DNA of 64,000 nt from Hymenobacter pini (GCF_020421205.1 NZ_JAIZZH010000002.1:744001-808000); one strand, 5' to 3'; shown: positions 1-9,115, numbered from the stretch's first letter. The notes: generated from the sequence alone by a model not told the origin. Numbers and translations: made by a program.

Positions 1-1344
1 ATATCTAGTTGTTTCTTTTGTTAATGCATTAGGCCTAGACTTAGCATTATGCGCACCTTCTAGCAATATAGATTCAATACTTTGAGCAGTATATTGAATA
101 CTAAATATTCTTTTTGATGGTTTACCAATATTACTATAGAAATTACGTCTTCTATCATAGAAATATCCTTTATTCAAAAAATACATTTCTATCTCTCTTT
201 GAATTTGCTCAGTGGCGCGCAGTAAATCAGGAGAGACAGGATTTTGACTGTTCGTAGAAGCTATGATCTTATCAATAGTTTCCTTATCTTGACTAACTAT
301 AATTTTCACCAGCACAGAACGAGGGTCAATACCTATTTTATAAAATCTGCCTATTGTGTATGAAGTTTGCAATCCATTAACTATTTGCACATTCACTAAA
401 TGAAGGTCTTTCTCAACTTGGTTGACTTTATCCGCAATAATTGTTATTCCATTATTGAGCCACCAAAAATCTCTGTCCAACTCAGAATCTAAACTTTCTT
501 TAATCCTGTTGTTAACATCTACTTCACCTCTATAGTGCCTGATATTACTTTCAAACAATTCCTCTCTAATCATCTTATTATCGTCAGTTATAAACTTGTA
601 ATAATCTTCAAGTTTAACAATTCCAACATATCCAACGCCACCATTTTTATCATATTTCGTAGACGCAGGTTGCTCTTTAAAGGTAAGAGGCAACAAAACT
701 GATTTCTTTTTCTGAAAAAGATCAAGAAGCGCTTGAGCATCAATCAATTTAAATTCAACGTAACTACTTTTAGTTTTCAACTTAGTAACTTCAACTAGCT
801 GTTCTATTTTTCTATAAAAAGCCTTGTTTATTTTTATCTCATCAGCAACTGATGCATAGCTATAATGAAATTTTATTTCACCACCATTTGCGATAGTTTT
901 CTTCCATAACTCTCTTATTATTAATATTTTATCAACAAGATCAGCATTGAATCTCTCCAAAAGATATGACTGATCTTTGTCGAGTTCAAACACTATTGGC
1001 ATAGTAGTTATTAGCTTATCTAAAGCACCTTCCTTAAAAGAATTCTCTTTTTTATATTGCGCTATATACACATCTAGCACACCATTACCTTGAAATTTAA
1101 TACTCGCTATTTCATCAAATGATCTAACATATTCACCGTTAACAAATGAAGCAAAGCAATCTACGCCTCCATCAGATCCGCTGCCAACTATTGTACTAAC
1201 TATTTCATCGTATGATAAATTATAAATTTTAAGAGTTTGGGCTGAAGAAAAGACCTCAAATATATTTACAGAGCTAAGCTCTATCTCATTATCATGCTTG
1301 TATTGCTCGATACAACCTTCCAAGATGATTTTTGTGTTGCTCAT
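1..1344 (-). CDS. AIPR-family protein with N-terminal nuclease-like region (partial)
   Basis: The frame is open from an ATG at 1344 to the window edge (448 codons, no stop), so the C-terminus is missing. Residues about 50-100 hold GSDGGVDC and, 34 residues after Asp62, the strand VYIAQYK. That Asp...QxK layout resembles a PD-(D/E)XK nuclease core. Residues about 265-440 carry the AIPR (abortive infection phage resistance) signatures: RHYRG, WWLNNGITII (294-303), IVNGLQT (321-327) and STNSQNPV (363-370). The family is linked to anti-phage defence, so a nucleic-acid-cleaving defence protein is the likely role; that function is inferred. The gene is strikingly AT-rich against the GC-rich neighbours, a sign of transfer. 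It lies 45 bp downstream of hutU on the same strand but is unlikely to be functionally linked to it. Confidence 0.82.
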   Translation of the reverse strand, partial: MSNTKIILEGCIEQYKHDNEIELSSVNIFEVFSSAQTLKIYNLSYDEIVSTIVGSGSDGGVDCFASFVNGEYVRSFDEIASIKFQGNGVLDVYIAQYKKENSFKEGALDKLITTMPIVFELDKDQSYLLERFNADLVDKILIIRELWKKTIANGGEIKFHYSYASVADEIKINKAFYRKIEQLVEVTKLKTKSSYVEFKLIDAQALLDLFQKKKSVLLPLTFKEQPASTKYDKNGGVGYVGIVKLEDYYKFITDDNKMIREELFESNIRHYRGEVDVNNRIKESLDSELDRDFWWLNNGITIIADKVNQVEKDLHLVNVQIVNGLQTSYTIGRFYKIGIDPRSVLVKIIVSQDKETIDKIIASTNSQNPVSPDLLRATEQIQREIEMYFLNKGYFYDRRRNFYSNIGKPSKRIFSIQYTAQSIESILLEGAHNAKSRPNALTKETTRY

Positions 1345-1389
1345 TTTATACTTTGTATTATGTGATTAGAATTTAAAATTACTGCGCTA

Positions 1390-3153
1390 TTACTCCTGCC
1401 CTGGAATCTTCGCGCCGCGCTCCTGGGCTACCTGCTGAGCCAGCTCGTAGCCGGCGTCGGCGTGGCGGAAGACGCCCATGCCGGGGTCGGTGGTGAGCAC
1501 GCGGCGCAGGCGCTCGGCCTTTTCGGGGGTACCGGTGGCCACGATGACCATGCCGGAGTGCGTGCTGTTGCCGATGCCCACGCCGCCGCCGTTGTGCAGG
1601 CTCACCCAGTCGGCACCGGAGGCGCAGTTAGCCAGGGCGTTGAGCAGGGGCCAGTCGGCTACGGCGTCGGAGCCGTCCTTCATGCCCTCGGTTTCGCGGT
1701 TGGGCGAGGCCACGGAGCCGCAGTCGAGGTGGTCCCGGCCGATGACGATGGGGGCCGACACTTCGCCGCGGGCCACCAGGTCGTTGATGACCAGGCCGAA
1801 CGTTGACCGCTCGCCGTAGCCCAGCCAGCACACGCGGGCGGGCAGGCCGATGAAGGGCACCTTGGCCTGGGCCTTCTCGATCCAGCGGCGCAGCATCTTG
1901 TTGTCGGGGAAGGTTTCGAGCAGGGCGCGGTCGATGCGCAGGATGTCCTGCGGGTCGCCGCTGAGGGCGGCCCAGCGGAAGGGGCCTTTGCCCTCGCAGA
2001 ACAGCGGGCGGATGTAGCCGGGCACGAAGCCGGGGTAGAGGAACTGCCCGTTCTCGTCGCGCACCTTGAGGCCGCCTTTTTCGGCCTGCCCGCGCAGATT
2101 ATTTCCGTAATCGAGGGCCACGGCCCCGCCGGCCTGCATGTCGATGATGGCCTGGCAGTGCTTCACGATGGACTGCAGAGCCTGGCGCTTGAACTCCTCG
2201 GGGTTGTCCTTGCGCAGCTGCAGCACGGCGTCGATGTCGCCCTCGGGGATGTAGTCCATCAAGTCGTGGGCAGAGGTCTGGTCGGTTACCACGTCGGCCT
2301 TGAAGCCGCGCTGTAGCAGCTCTGGCAGCACGGTGGCGGCGTTGCCGGTCAGGCCGATGCTCCAGCCTTTGCGCTCGGCCTTGTACCGGGCCATCAGCTC
2401 CAGGGCATGGTTCAGGTCGCGGGCCTGCTCATCCACGTAGCCTTCGCGCACCTTCTGCTTCACGCGGGCGTCGATGGGCTCAATGACCAGGCACACGCCG
2501 TCGTTCATGCTCACGGCCAGCGGCTGGGCGCCCGACATGCCGCCCAGGCCGGCCGTAACGGTGACGGTGCCGGCCAGCGTACCGCCGAAGTGCTTATCGG
2601 CCACGGCGGCCAGGGTTTCGTAGGTGCCCTGCAGGATGCCTTGGGTGGCAATGTAAATCCAGGAGCCAGCCGTCATCTGCCCGTACATCATCAGGCCCAG
2701 GCGGTCCAGCTCGTCGAAATATTCCTGGGTGCTCCAGGCGGGCACGAGGTTCGAGTTGGCAATGAGCACGCGCGGGGCGTGGGCCCAGGTACGCAGCACG
2801 CCCACGGCCTTGCCCGACTGCACCAGCAGGGTTTCGTCGGCTTCCAGCTCTTTCAGGCTCTTGACGATGGTCTGAAACTCCTTCCAGTTGCGGGCCGCGC
2901 GGCCGGTGCCCCCGTACACGATTAGCTCGTCATAAACGAGAGAAACGGCCGGGTCGAGGTTGTTTTCGAGCATGCGCAGGGCCGCTTCGGCTTCCCAGGT
3001 TTTGCAGCGTAGCTCGGGGCCGTGCTTGGCCCGCACGGTTTCGGCGGGCTTGTACTCGTAGTACATGGGCCGCTGGGCGGGCTGGCCGGTAGTCGAGGAT
3101 TTGCTGGTGGCTTCGAGGTTGAGTTCGGGCGTTTCGAGGGCGGAGTGCGACAT
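1390..3153 (-). CDS. hutU: Urocanate hydratase
   Basis: Urocanase catalyses the second step of histidine degradation, converting urocanate to imidazolonepropionate in the cytoplasm with tightly bound NAD+. The 587-residue product is close to the usual 555-560 plus a short N-terminal tail. It shows the hallmark NAD-site stretch [18 protein letters not shown] and the conserved cysteine region [10 protein letters not shown] (Cys about 442). The start is set at the ATG at 3153 ([11 protein letters not shown]), because the extra 28 upstream codons do not resemble the family. The other hut genes (hutH, hutI, hutG) are not in the window, so this copy stands alone here. It ends at the sharp composition change that begins the AT-rich AIPR region. 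Confidence 0.95.
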   Translation of the reverse strand: MSHSALETPELNLEATSKSSTTGQPAQRPMYYEYKPAETVRAKHGPELRCKTWEAEAALRMLENNLDPAVSLVYDELIVYGGTGRAARNWKEFQTIVKSLKELEADETLLVQSGKAVGVLRTWAHAPRVLIANSNLVPAWSTQEYFDELDRLGLMMYGQMTAGSWIYIATQGILQGTYETLAAVADKHFGGTLAGTVTVTAGLGGMSGAQPLAVSMNDGVCLVIEPIDARVKQKVREGYVDEQARDLNHALELMARYKAERKGWSIGLTGNAATVLPELLQRGFKADVVTDQTSAHDLMDYIPEGDIDAVLQLRKDNPEEFKRQALQSIVKHCQAIIDMQAGGAVALDYGNNLRGQAEKGGLKVRDENGQFLYPGFVPGYIRPLFCEGKGPFRWAALSGDPQDILRIDRALLETFPDNKMLRRWIEKAQAKVPFIGLPARVCWLGYGERSTFGLVINDLVARGEVSAPIVIGRDHLDCGSVASPNRETEGMKDGSDAVADWPLLNALANCASGADWVSLHNGGGVGIGNSTHSGMVIVATGTPEKAERLRRVLTTDPGMGVFRHADAGYELAQQVAQERGAKIPGQE

Positions 3154-3396
3154 GGGAATCGGGTGGAATTTGGGAGCTGGAAGATATTGCTTTTTTACTC
3201 GGCCCAACTGCCCTACCCTACTGCTTTCTGCTACCATTTACCCTACCGGTCCGCGGTTGGAATAGCCGGTTGATAGGCAGAAAGCCCTGGTTCATCTAAT
3301 AATAATATGGCATTCCTATACCTGATGCCAGCTTTGCCGTATGAGTCGGCAACTGTGCTTCGAACAGTCCTTTCCGCCGACCTTTCCACTCTTGTT
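3154..3396. other. Non-coding gap upstream of hutU
   Basis: The roughly 240 bp between the hutU start and the next candidate ORF must contain the hutU promoter on the - strand. I see no clean TTG / TAnnTTTG pair there. The short ORFs on either strand have no recognisable features. Confidence 0.4.
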
Positions 3397-3549
3397 ATGC
3401 AGCGTTTTTCCACTCTTCTCCGCTTCTTGGTTTTGTTTGCCTTGCTCATCGTAGGTGCTGCTAACCGCCCGCACAAGCAGCAAAACCCTTCGAGTATCCC
3501 GGCCACTGTTTCTCTGCTGCTCCAAAGCGTGCCGCCTATTAAAGGCTAG
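3397..3549 (+). CDS. Possible 50-residue exported or membrane peptide
   Basis: An ATG at 3397 opens a 50-codon frame. It begins with basic residues, then a strongly hydrophobic run (FLVLFALLIVGA), then a short polar tail, the layout of a signal peptide or single membrane anchor. I recognise no family. An in-frame upstream ATG at 3307 would add 30 unconvincing residues. The surrounding 500 bp has no other gene. It could be a chance ORF. Confidence 0.3.
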   Translation: MQRFSTLLRFLVLFALLIVGAANRPHKQQNPSSIPATVSLLLQSVPPIKG

Positions 3550-3667
3550 CTGGCAGTACCCAGTATTGCGCTCAGTGGGCTCATTTCTTACCAACTGCTG
3601 TGACACGGCGCATCACTCACATTTGGCCATACGGCCACTCGTCAGTAACCAATATTCCGATTTTCAT

Positions 3668-3718
3668 ATAACAGGTTTTGTTTGCATATTGCCTTGGCAA
3701 ATAGGGACTACCTGTTAT
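3668..3718 (+). promoter_or_regulatory. Nested inverted repeat covering the start codon of a small ORF
   Basis: ATAACAGGT (3668-3676) is exactly complementary to ACCTGTTAT (3710-3718), and the right arm contains the first two bases of the ATG of the small ORF that follows. Inside it, TTTGC (3681-3685) pairs with GCAAA (3697-3701), and TTGCC-TT-GGCAA forms a small palindrome. As RNA, this could fold over the start codon and limit translation; as DNA, it could be a regulator site. Both roles are inferred. Confidence 0.45.
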
Positions 3719-3830
3719 GAGCGAACTACTGCAACTTCTGAAAGACGGATTACACTGGTTGGGCGACGTGCTGCTGGATGGCCTGCTGGCTGATTTTTTC
3801 GCCTGGCTCAGCGACTGGCTGACCTCCTAG
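3717..3830 (+). CDS. Small leucine-rich amphipathic peptide (37 residues)
   Basis: ATG at 3717 and TAG at 3828-3830 frame a 37-residue peptide very rich in Leu, Trp and Phe, with regularly spaced Asp residues (for example GDVLLDGLLADFFAWLSDWL). It looks like one or two amphipathic helices, is acidic overall, and has no signal peptide. No family is recognised. Evidence that it is real: a strong inverted repeat spans the start codon, and a hairpin followed by a T-rich run lies just downstream, so the unit looks like a self-contained transcript. No ribosome-binding site is obvious. It could also be a short regulatory RNA whose ORF is incidental. Confidence 0.45.
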   Translation: MSELLQLLKDGLHWLGDVLLDGLLADFFAWLSDWLTS

Positions 3831-3863
3831 GCAGCCAACCACTACTTCTTCTTTTGACCTTCG

Positions 3864-3903
3864 GGCATGTTGCGCTACGCGCGACACGCCCGTTTCTTTT
3901 TTA
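3864..3903 (+). terminator. Intrinsic terminator of the small-peptide unit
   Basis: The sequence CGGGC-(A)-TGTTGCGC, loop TAC, GCGCGACA-(C)-GCCCG forms a GC-rich hairpin. It is followed directly by TTTCTTTTTTA, the pattern of a factor-independent terminator for the + strand. Confidence 0.65.
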
Positions 3904-4007
3904 CGCATTGCTCAATTTGCGGCGCCCTGATAGGTACGGGCGTACACACCGGCTTGCACGGCATTCTGCATGAAGCGAAGCCCTTTTCCGAAAACGACCA
4001 TAAAAAA

Positions 4008-4036
4008 AGCCCCGCTTGCGTGATGCAAGCGGGGCT
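4008..4036 (-). terminator. Terminator of the tRNA-Lys gene
   Basis: AGCCCCGCTTGC (4008-4019) and GCAAGCGGGGCT (4025-4036) form a 12-bp perfect stem with a 5-base loop. An A7 run precedes it and a T run follows, so it works as a terminator in both directions. It lies just 3' of the tRNA on the - strand. Confidence 0.8.
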
Positions 4037-4043
4037 TTTTAAG

Positions 4044-4116
4044 TGATTCCGCTGGGATTCGAACCCAGGACCCATACATTAAAAGTGTATTGCTCTACCA
4101 GCTGAGCTACAGAATC
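4044..4116 (-). tRNA. tRNA-Lys (anticodon TTT)
   Basis: The reverse complement folds as a 73-base tRNA without encoded CCA. The acceptor arm is GATTCTG / CGGAATC, followed by T8-A9. The D arm GCTC...GAGC, the anticodon stem ATACA / TGTAT with loop CTTTTAA (anticodon TTT), and the T arm CTGGG-TTCGAAT-CCCAG are all intact. A strong hairpin terminator follows. Confidence 0.96.
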
Positions 4117-4193
4117 AGTTTCTTTGTACCAGCGGGCGTTTCTCGCTGATTGTGGCACAAAAGTAGAGGGCCAAACCTAACTACGCAACTGTT

Positions 4194-4910
4194 TTGCTGA
4201 AAAAAGCGCATCTTTTTTTCCTGTTCCTGGCGGTTTTTTCTCAATCCGTTCAGGCCCAAAAAGTTAGTTCAACCCTTTTAAAGGCAGATTCTTTGTACCA
4301 GGCGGGCCGCGTGGAGCAGGCCTACCCGCTCTATCGGCAAGCCCGGGAGCAGGATCAGCAGCAGTCGGTGCGGCAGCTGCTGCGCATGGCGTATGTGCAG
4401 GAGGAAGTGGGCCACTACCCGGCGGCTTTGTATTACCTCAGCGTAGCGCAGGCCTGGCAGCCTCGCCAAGCAACCTGGCGCAAAATGGTAACGCTGGCCC
4501 AGGAGCATCGGCTGACGGGTTACCCCGATACGTGGCGGCAAAACTTATTGATTACAATACAGCGCTACTACTACCGACTGCTGCAGGGGCTGCTTATTCT
4601 GGCGGTGGCGGGTGGCACGCTGCTACTCATCCGCCGGCGTACCGCCGACCGGGCCTGGTGGGCGGTGTACGTAGTATATCTGGGCGTAACGGGGGCCTTC
4701 CTGAACATCCTGGCACCGGGCCGGGTGGGGTTGGTGGCTCGTTCCAGCGCCCCACTTATGGCCGGGCCCAGTGCGGGTTCCACCTGGCTGACCACGGCCG
4801 CTGCCGGCGACCGGTTTGAGGTGCAGGGTCAGCAGGATATCTGGTTTCGGGTGCGGTGGCAGGGCCGCGACGCCTACATTCGCCGCCCCGATTTGCTGCT
4901 GGTAGATTAG
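4194..4910 (+). CDS. TPR / SH3-like membrane protein
   Basis: The 238-residue product begins with a signal peptide ending near VQAQ. It then has a helical region with TPR-like spacing (ADSLYQAGRVEQAYPLYRQA and a second unit around residues 60-85). Two hydrophobic segments follow (about 130-147 and 160-175), then a C-terminal region resembling a bacterial SH3 domain. This layout is reminiscent of BatE-like proteins of Bacteroidota, but the rest of a bat operon is absent, so no gene name is given. The start is a TTG at 4194 (TTG CTG AAA AAA), chosen because the signal peptide begins there and no ATG lies nearby. A convergent hairpin separates it from the TerC gene. Confidence 0.7.
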   Translation: MLKKAHLFFLFLAVFSQSVQAQKVSSTLLKADSLYQAGRVEQAYPLYRQAREQDQQQSVRQLLRMAYVQEEVGHYPAALYYLSVAQAWQPRQATWRKMVTLAQEHRLTGYPDTWRQNLLITIQRYYYRLLQGLLILAVAGGTLLLIRRRTADRAWWAVYVVYLGVTGAFLNILAPGRVGLVARSSAPLMAGPSAGSTWLTTAAAGDRFEVQGQQDIWFRVRWQGRDAYIRRPDLLLVD

Positions 4911-4915
4911 AAATG

Positions 4916-4972
4916 CATTGGCGGCTATTCCTCTCGTTTTGGTTAAAAACTGAGAGAAAACAGCCGCCAATG
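4916..4972. terminator. Hairpin between convergent genes
   Basis: CATTGGCGGCT (4916-4926) pairs with AGCCGCCAATG (4962-4972), with an inner CTCTC / GAGAG pairing and A/T-rich loops. It lies between two convergent genes and probably ends both transcripts, though neither side has a classic T-run. Confidence 0.55.
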
Positions 4973-4991
4973 GTGTGTACGCTGCTACAGT

Positions 4992-5747
4992 TTATGAATT
5001 AGCCAGGCGCTTGCGCAGCCAGGCCAGGGCCAAAGGCACGGCAAATACTGCTACTGTTAGGATGGTAAGGCCTGCCTCGGCCGTTTCGCTGGCCAGGAAC
5101 TGGCTGAAGGGGTGAGCGGGCGCGAAATGCTCCACCAACGAAAGCAGCAGCTTGAGCCCCAGAATGCCAATAACCACGAAAGCGGCCGTTTCCAGAAACG
5201 GGTAGCGGCCCATGAGCACCACGAAGGCCTGGGCCACCAGCCGCATGGCCAGAATACCGATAAACACCCCCAGGCACACCAGAATGAGGTTGTCGGTGAA
5301 AGCTACCACGGCAAACACGTTGTCGATGGAGAAGGCCAGGTCCATCAACTCAATAAGAGCCACCGTGGCCCAGAACTGCCCAAAGGCCCCCAGAGTGCGA
5401 CGGTAAATCCAGCTTTTCTCCTTGTCGGGCGCTTCTTCTTCGTTGCCGCCTTTCGGACGGAAATAGCTCAGGGCCAGGTACAGCAAGTACAGCCCGCCCA
5501 ACGGCTTCAGAAACCAGATATTGACCAGGTAGGCGGCGAATACGATGCAGATGCCCCGGAACACGTAGGCCCCAATGATGCCGTAGCGTAGCGCCTTCTG
5601 GCGCTGCTCCCGGGGTAGGTCGCCCACCATGGTGGCCAGCACCGCCGCGTTATCAACGGAGAGCAAACTCTCGATGATAATCAGGTTGCCCACCACGGCC
5701 AGCGCGGCCAGGGGGTTGTCCAGAATTTGCTGCAGATGCTGGTTCAT
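4992..5747 (-). CDS. TerC-family integral membrane protein
   Basis: The 251-residue protein has about seven hydrophobic segments. It carries the TerC hallmark SLLSVDNAAVLA early on and a second acidic membrane motif, ELMDLAFSIDNVFAV, in the middle. Family members sit in the cytoplasmic membrane. Some are linked to tellurite resistance and others to manganese export that metallates exported proteins; which applies here cannot be told from sequence. The ATG at 5747 is the first plausible start. The SDR gene on the same strand ends 33 bp upstream, so the two may be co-transcribed. Confidence 0.9.
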   Translation of the reverse strand: MNQHLQQILDNPLAALAVVGNLIIIESLLSVDNAAVLATMVGDLPREQRQKALRYGIIGAYVFRGICIVFAAYLVNIWFLKPLGGLYLLYLALSYFRPKGGNEEEAPDKEKSWIYRRTLGAFGQFWATVALIELMDLAFSIDNVFAVVAFTDNLILVCLGVFIGILAMRLVAQAFVVLMGRYPFLETAAFVVIGILGLKLLLSLVEHFAPAHPFSQFLASETAEAGLTILTVAVFAVPLALAWLRKRLANS

Positions 5748-5780
5748 GCGCGAAAAGCCGTGAAAAGGCAGTGAGTCGGG

Positions 5781-6587
5781 TTAGAGTACGAAATCGGGCT
5801 CCTCTTTACGGAAATGGTTAAGCACCAGCTTATCGGCCAACCCGGGCAGCCACTTGTTCAGGAACACAGTAAGCTTGCCCTGGCTGGTGAGCACCAGGTC
5901 ACGGCGGCGCTGGCGCACGGCTTCCAGCAGGTGCTGAGCTACTTCTTCGCTGCTCATCATTTTCTGCTCGTCCCGGGGCGACTCTCCTTGCTTGGAGCCG
6001 TCGGCGGCTAGGGCCACGTTGCGGATGTTGGACGCCGTGAAGCCCGGGCAGGCCAGCAGCACGTGTACGCCCTGGGGCATCAGCTCGGTGCGTAGCGCCT
6101 CCAGAAAACCGTGCATGGCAAACTTAGAGGCCGAGTAGCCCGTGCGGCCCGGCAGCCCCCGATAGCCGGCAATGCTGCTGATGCCTACAATGGAGCCTTT
6201 GGCCTGGGTGATGTAAGGCAGCGCGTACTTGGTGGCGTATACCGTACCGAAAAAGTTGGTTTGCATCAGCTGCCGGATGACGTCCAGGCTGGCGTCGCGG
6301 AACAGGGCCCGCATGCTGATACCGGCGTTGTTAATGAGCACATCCAGGCGGCCGAAAGCGGCAATAGTTTCGCGCACGGCCCGCTCCGAGTCGGCCTCCA
6401 CGCCCACATCGGCCCGCACGGTGCGGTGCTGCACGCCCAGGCGGGCCAACTCGTGGCTGGTTTCCTGCAGACGGGCTTCGTCGCGGCCGGTGATGACTAC
6501 GCGGGCACCAGCCCGGCCAAACTCCAGGGCCGTAGCCCGACCAATGCCGGAGGTACCGCCCGTTATCAGAACAACTTTATCTTTCAT
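5781..6587 (-). CDS. SDR-family oxidoreductase
   Basis: This 268-residue classical short-chain dehydrogenase has the nucleotide-binding TGGTSGIG at residues 9-16. Arg at the end of strand 2 (ITGRDEAR) suggests NADP(H). The NNAGIS motif and the active-site Ser...YSASK (SSIAGY, then Tyr-x-x-x-Lys) are present. The start is the ATG at 6587, since upstream in-frame codons do not resemble the family. The substrate is unknown. It may share a transcript with the TerC gene downstream. Confidence 0.9.
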   Translation of the reverse strand: MKDKVVLITGGTSGIGRATALEFGRAGARVVITGRDEARLQETSHELARLGVQHRTVRADVGVEADSERAVRETIAAFGRLDVLINNAGISMRALFRDASLDVIRQLMQTNFFGTVYATKYALPYITQAKGSIVGISSIAGYRGLPGRTGYSASKFAMHGFLEALRTELMPQGVHVLLACPGFTASNIRNVALAADGSKQGESPRDEQKMMSSEEVAQHLLEAVRQRRRDLVLTSQGKLTVFLNKWLPGLADKLVLNHFRKEEPDFVL

Positions 6588-6716
6588 TTTGCAGTGCAGA
6601 AGGCGTTGCCAGCCCGGCAACGACGGCGGCAAAACTACGGGTATTTTCGGCAGGCCATCGGCGGGAAGCCGGCTTTTACCGAATTTCAACTGGGCAATTA
6701 ACCGGTAACTGATATA

Positions 6717-6747
6717 TTGAATTCGCAGCCGGAAAAATTGTATTTTG
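6717..6747 (+). promoter_or_regulatory. Candidate Bacteroidota promoter for the GEVED/PKD protein gene
   Basis: TTG (6717-6719) and TATTTTG (6741-6747) are separated by 21 bases, near the Bacteroidota pattern TTG-N19-21-TAnnTTTG. Transcription would start about 50 bases before the ATG at 6805. The -7 box is one base short of consensus. Confidence 0.45.
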
Positions 6748-6804
6748 CTCCCCTTTCGGCGGCTTTTCAGTTCGCACTACTCTCTACTTTTCACCCCGTT
6801 TTAT

Positions 6805-9045
6805 ATGATGCAACCCTTACGCGCGCTGGCGGGTGAAAAGGTCCGGTATGCCGCTGGTATACTGGTGCTGCTTTTGCCATTTCTAGCTCTGCAGGCCCAC
6901 GCCCAAACCTGCCCACCGGCCCCCAGCGCCTGCACGCCGGGCAGTGCCCCGGCCAGCAACTACACCTACGGCATGGGGATTCTGAATGTGAAGCTGGGCA
7001 GCATCAACAACTCCAGCGGGGGCGTGCAGGAAGGGTATCGGGACTACGCCTGCAGCCTTGGCGCGGCCACCCTCACCCTTGGGGTAGATGCGCCCATCTC
7101 CATTCAGACGAATAACAACGCCGACGAGAACGTGCGCGTGTGGGCTGACCTGAACAACGACGGCAGCTTCAATCCAACAACTGAACTGGTGTTCAGCTCC
7201 AACGCCAAGCGCCTACACACTGGCAACGTGCGGCTGCCGGCCGGCACCGTTACGGGCGTGAAGCTGCGCCTGCGCGTGGCGGCCGACTACGTGAACTCGC
7301 CCATTCCGACGCCCTGCTCCACGCCGCAGTACTCTCAGACGGAGGATTACGCCATTACAGCCGCCGGCAGTACGGTAGCGCCCACCGCCGATTTTGTGGT
7401 TGACCAGACGCGCACCTGCTCCGGCACCGTGCAGTTTACCGACCAAACCCAGAACGGCCCTACCAGGTGGCTCTGGGACTTCGGCGACGGCACCACCAGC
7501 ACCCAGCAAAACCCCAGCCACCGCTACACCACGCCCGGCACGTACACGGTGGCCCTGACAGCCAGCAACGCCGTGGGCAGCACTACCAAAACCCGCACCA
7601 GCTACGTCACCTACGACAACGTGGTACCCGTGGCGGCCAGCTGCATTCCGGTTACGGCCGGCTACTGCTGCGGATACGGTATCACGCAGCTCAGCCTGGG
7701 TGGGTTCACCAAATCGTCGGCCGATGGGCAGGTGGGCTACGAGGATTTCACCTGCTCCAGCAAGCTGGAGCTGACGGCTGGCAACCGCTACAACCTGAGC
7801 GTGCTGACCGGGGCCGGCAACCCGCACGATATCCGCGTGTGGCTTGACCTCAATGGCAACGGCTCATTTGAGAATAGTGAGGTGGTTTTCCTGGCCCTGA
7901 ATGCGAATAACCCCACCGGGAGCTACCTAGTACCCACCACTGCCCTGCTCAACCAGCCCCTGCGCCTGCGCGTGGCGGCCGATTTTGTGGGTTCTTCCTT
8001 TACATCTTGCAGCGGTATTCAATATGGGCAGGCGGAGGACTACACGGTAATTCTGCGCCAGAATACGCAACCCCCACTGGCCAGCTTCAGCTCGAATTAC
8101 CTGGCGGGCACCTGCCAAACCACGGTGCAGTTTACCGATGCCAGCCAGAACGCGCCCACCAGCTGGCTCTGGAACTTCGGCGACGGCACCACCAGCACCC
8201 TGCAAAACCCCAGCCATACCTACCTCACGGCGGGCACCTATACGGTTACGCTGAAAGCGACCAACGCATACGGCTCCACTACCGCCACCCAGGCCAATGC
8301 TATTTCGGTGGTGTTGCCGTGCGTGCAGTATTGCGCTATATCGGGCGGCAATACTAACTTTTGGATCAACAATGTGTCGTTGACCTCTCCGCAAAGCACG
8401 TTTTCCAACGCATCCGGCGCCGACCCGAACGGCTACGGCAACTACACCAGCAAGGTGATAACCCTGCGCCTGGGTCAAACGGCTACGCTGTCGGTTTCCA
8501 CCAACCAAACGGTGCAGCGCGTGACTACCGTGTGGATTGACTGGAACCGGGACGGCGCGTTTTCCACCTCGGAGCTGGTGGCAAACCAAATCAGCTTCAA
8601 CCCGTCGCTGGTGACCATAAACGTTCCGACGCAGCAGAGCATCGTGGGCCAGACCCGGATGCGCGTCATTGCCCGGCTCAACAATAACCTGACCTACTCC
8701 TGCTCATCCACGCCGCAGCCGAACACGGAGGCCGAAGACTACACGTTGCAGATTGTACCGGCCACCGGTACGCTGGAAGCCAAGGCCTTTGCGGCCCTCA
8801 CCGTGGCACCCAACCCCACCGCCACCGGCGAGGTTACCCTGTATCTTTCCGATGCCAGTGCGGCGGGCAGCTACGCGGCCGAAGTGACCAACGCCGTGGG
8901 TGCCTGCGTGTACCGCGCCAATCTGCGCCTCACGTCCACTGCCGGTACCACACTCAACCTTAGCCAGCTGCCCCAGGGTCTGTACCTGCTTCGTCTGCGG
9001 AATGCCCAGGGGCAAACGGCCACCCGCCGCCTGATTCGGGACTAA
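6805..9045 (+). CDS. Secreted GEVED/PKD repeat protein with type A T9SS sorting domain
   Basis: The 746-residue exported protein has a signal peptide (ILVLLLPFLALQAHAQ). Three GEVED-type domains are each marked by a DLNNDGSF/DLNGNGSF/DWNRDGAF motif and a final EDYT. Between them lie two near-identical PKD domains (WLWDFGDGTTSTQQNPSH and WLWNFGDGTTSTLQNPSH). The last 80 residues form a Por-type sorting domain (VAPNPTATGEVTLYL ... GLYLLRL ... RLIRD) that directs export by the type IX system and surface attachment. These domains usually serve adhesion or glycan binding; no catalytic domain is seen. The start is the ATG at 6805, which gives a normal signal peptide; an upstream TTG would not. Confidence 0.88.
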   Translation: MMQPLRALAGEKVRYAAGILVLLLPFLALQAHAQTCPPAPSACTPGSAPASNYTYGMGILNVKLGSINNSSGGVQEGYRDYACSLGAATLTLGVDAPISIQTNNNADENVRVWADLNNDGSFNPTTELVFSSNAKRLHTGNVRLPAGTVTGVKLRLRVAADYVNSPIPTPCSTPQYSQTEDYAITAAGSTVAPTADFVVDQTRTCSGTVQFTDQTQNGPTRWLWDFGDGTTSTQQNPSHRYTTPGTYTVALTASNAVGSTTKTRTSYVTYDNVVPVAASCIPVTAGYCCGYGITQLSLGGFTKSSADGQVGYEDFTCSSKLELTAGNRYNLSVLTGAGNPHDIRVWLDLNGNGSFENSEVVFLALNANNPTGSYLVPTTALLNQPLRLRVAADFVGSSFTSCSGIQYGQAEDYTVILRQNTQPPLASFSSNYLAGTCQTTVQFTDASQNAPTSWLWNFGDGTTSTLQNPSHTYLTAGTYTVTLKATNAYGSTTATQANAISVVLPCVQYCAISGGNTNFWINNVSLTSPQSTFSNASGADPNGYGNYTSKVITLRLGQTATLSVSTNQTVQRVTTVWIDWNRDGAFSTSELVANQISFNPSLVTINVPTQQSIVGQTRMRVIARLNNNLTYSCSSTPQPNTEAEDYTLQIVPATGTLEAKAFAALTVAPNPTATGEVTLYLSDASAAGSYAAEVTNAVGACVYRANLRLTSTAGTTLNLSQLPQGLYLLRLRNAQGQTATRRLIRD

Positions 9046-9115
9046 CAGCATCTGCCTTCTCGGGGCCGGCAGCAGTGCGGCCGGCCCTCAGCTATTTCCC
9101 CTCTTTATTGCTTCT

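Noticed and set aside
3243..3606. Two - strand frames (3243-3506, 3316-3606)
   Set aside because: They have no signal, domain or spacing features, and they overlap each other and a + strand candidate.
4044..4116. tRNA-Lys considered as the attachment site for the AT-rich island
   Set aside because: The island edge is 2.7 kb away on the far side of hutU, no second copy of the tRNA 3' end was noticed near position 1345, and no integrase is in the window.
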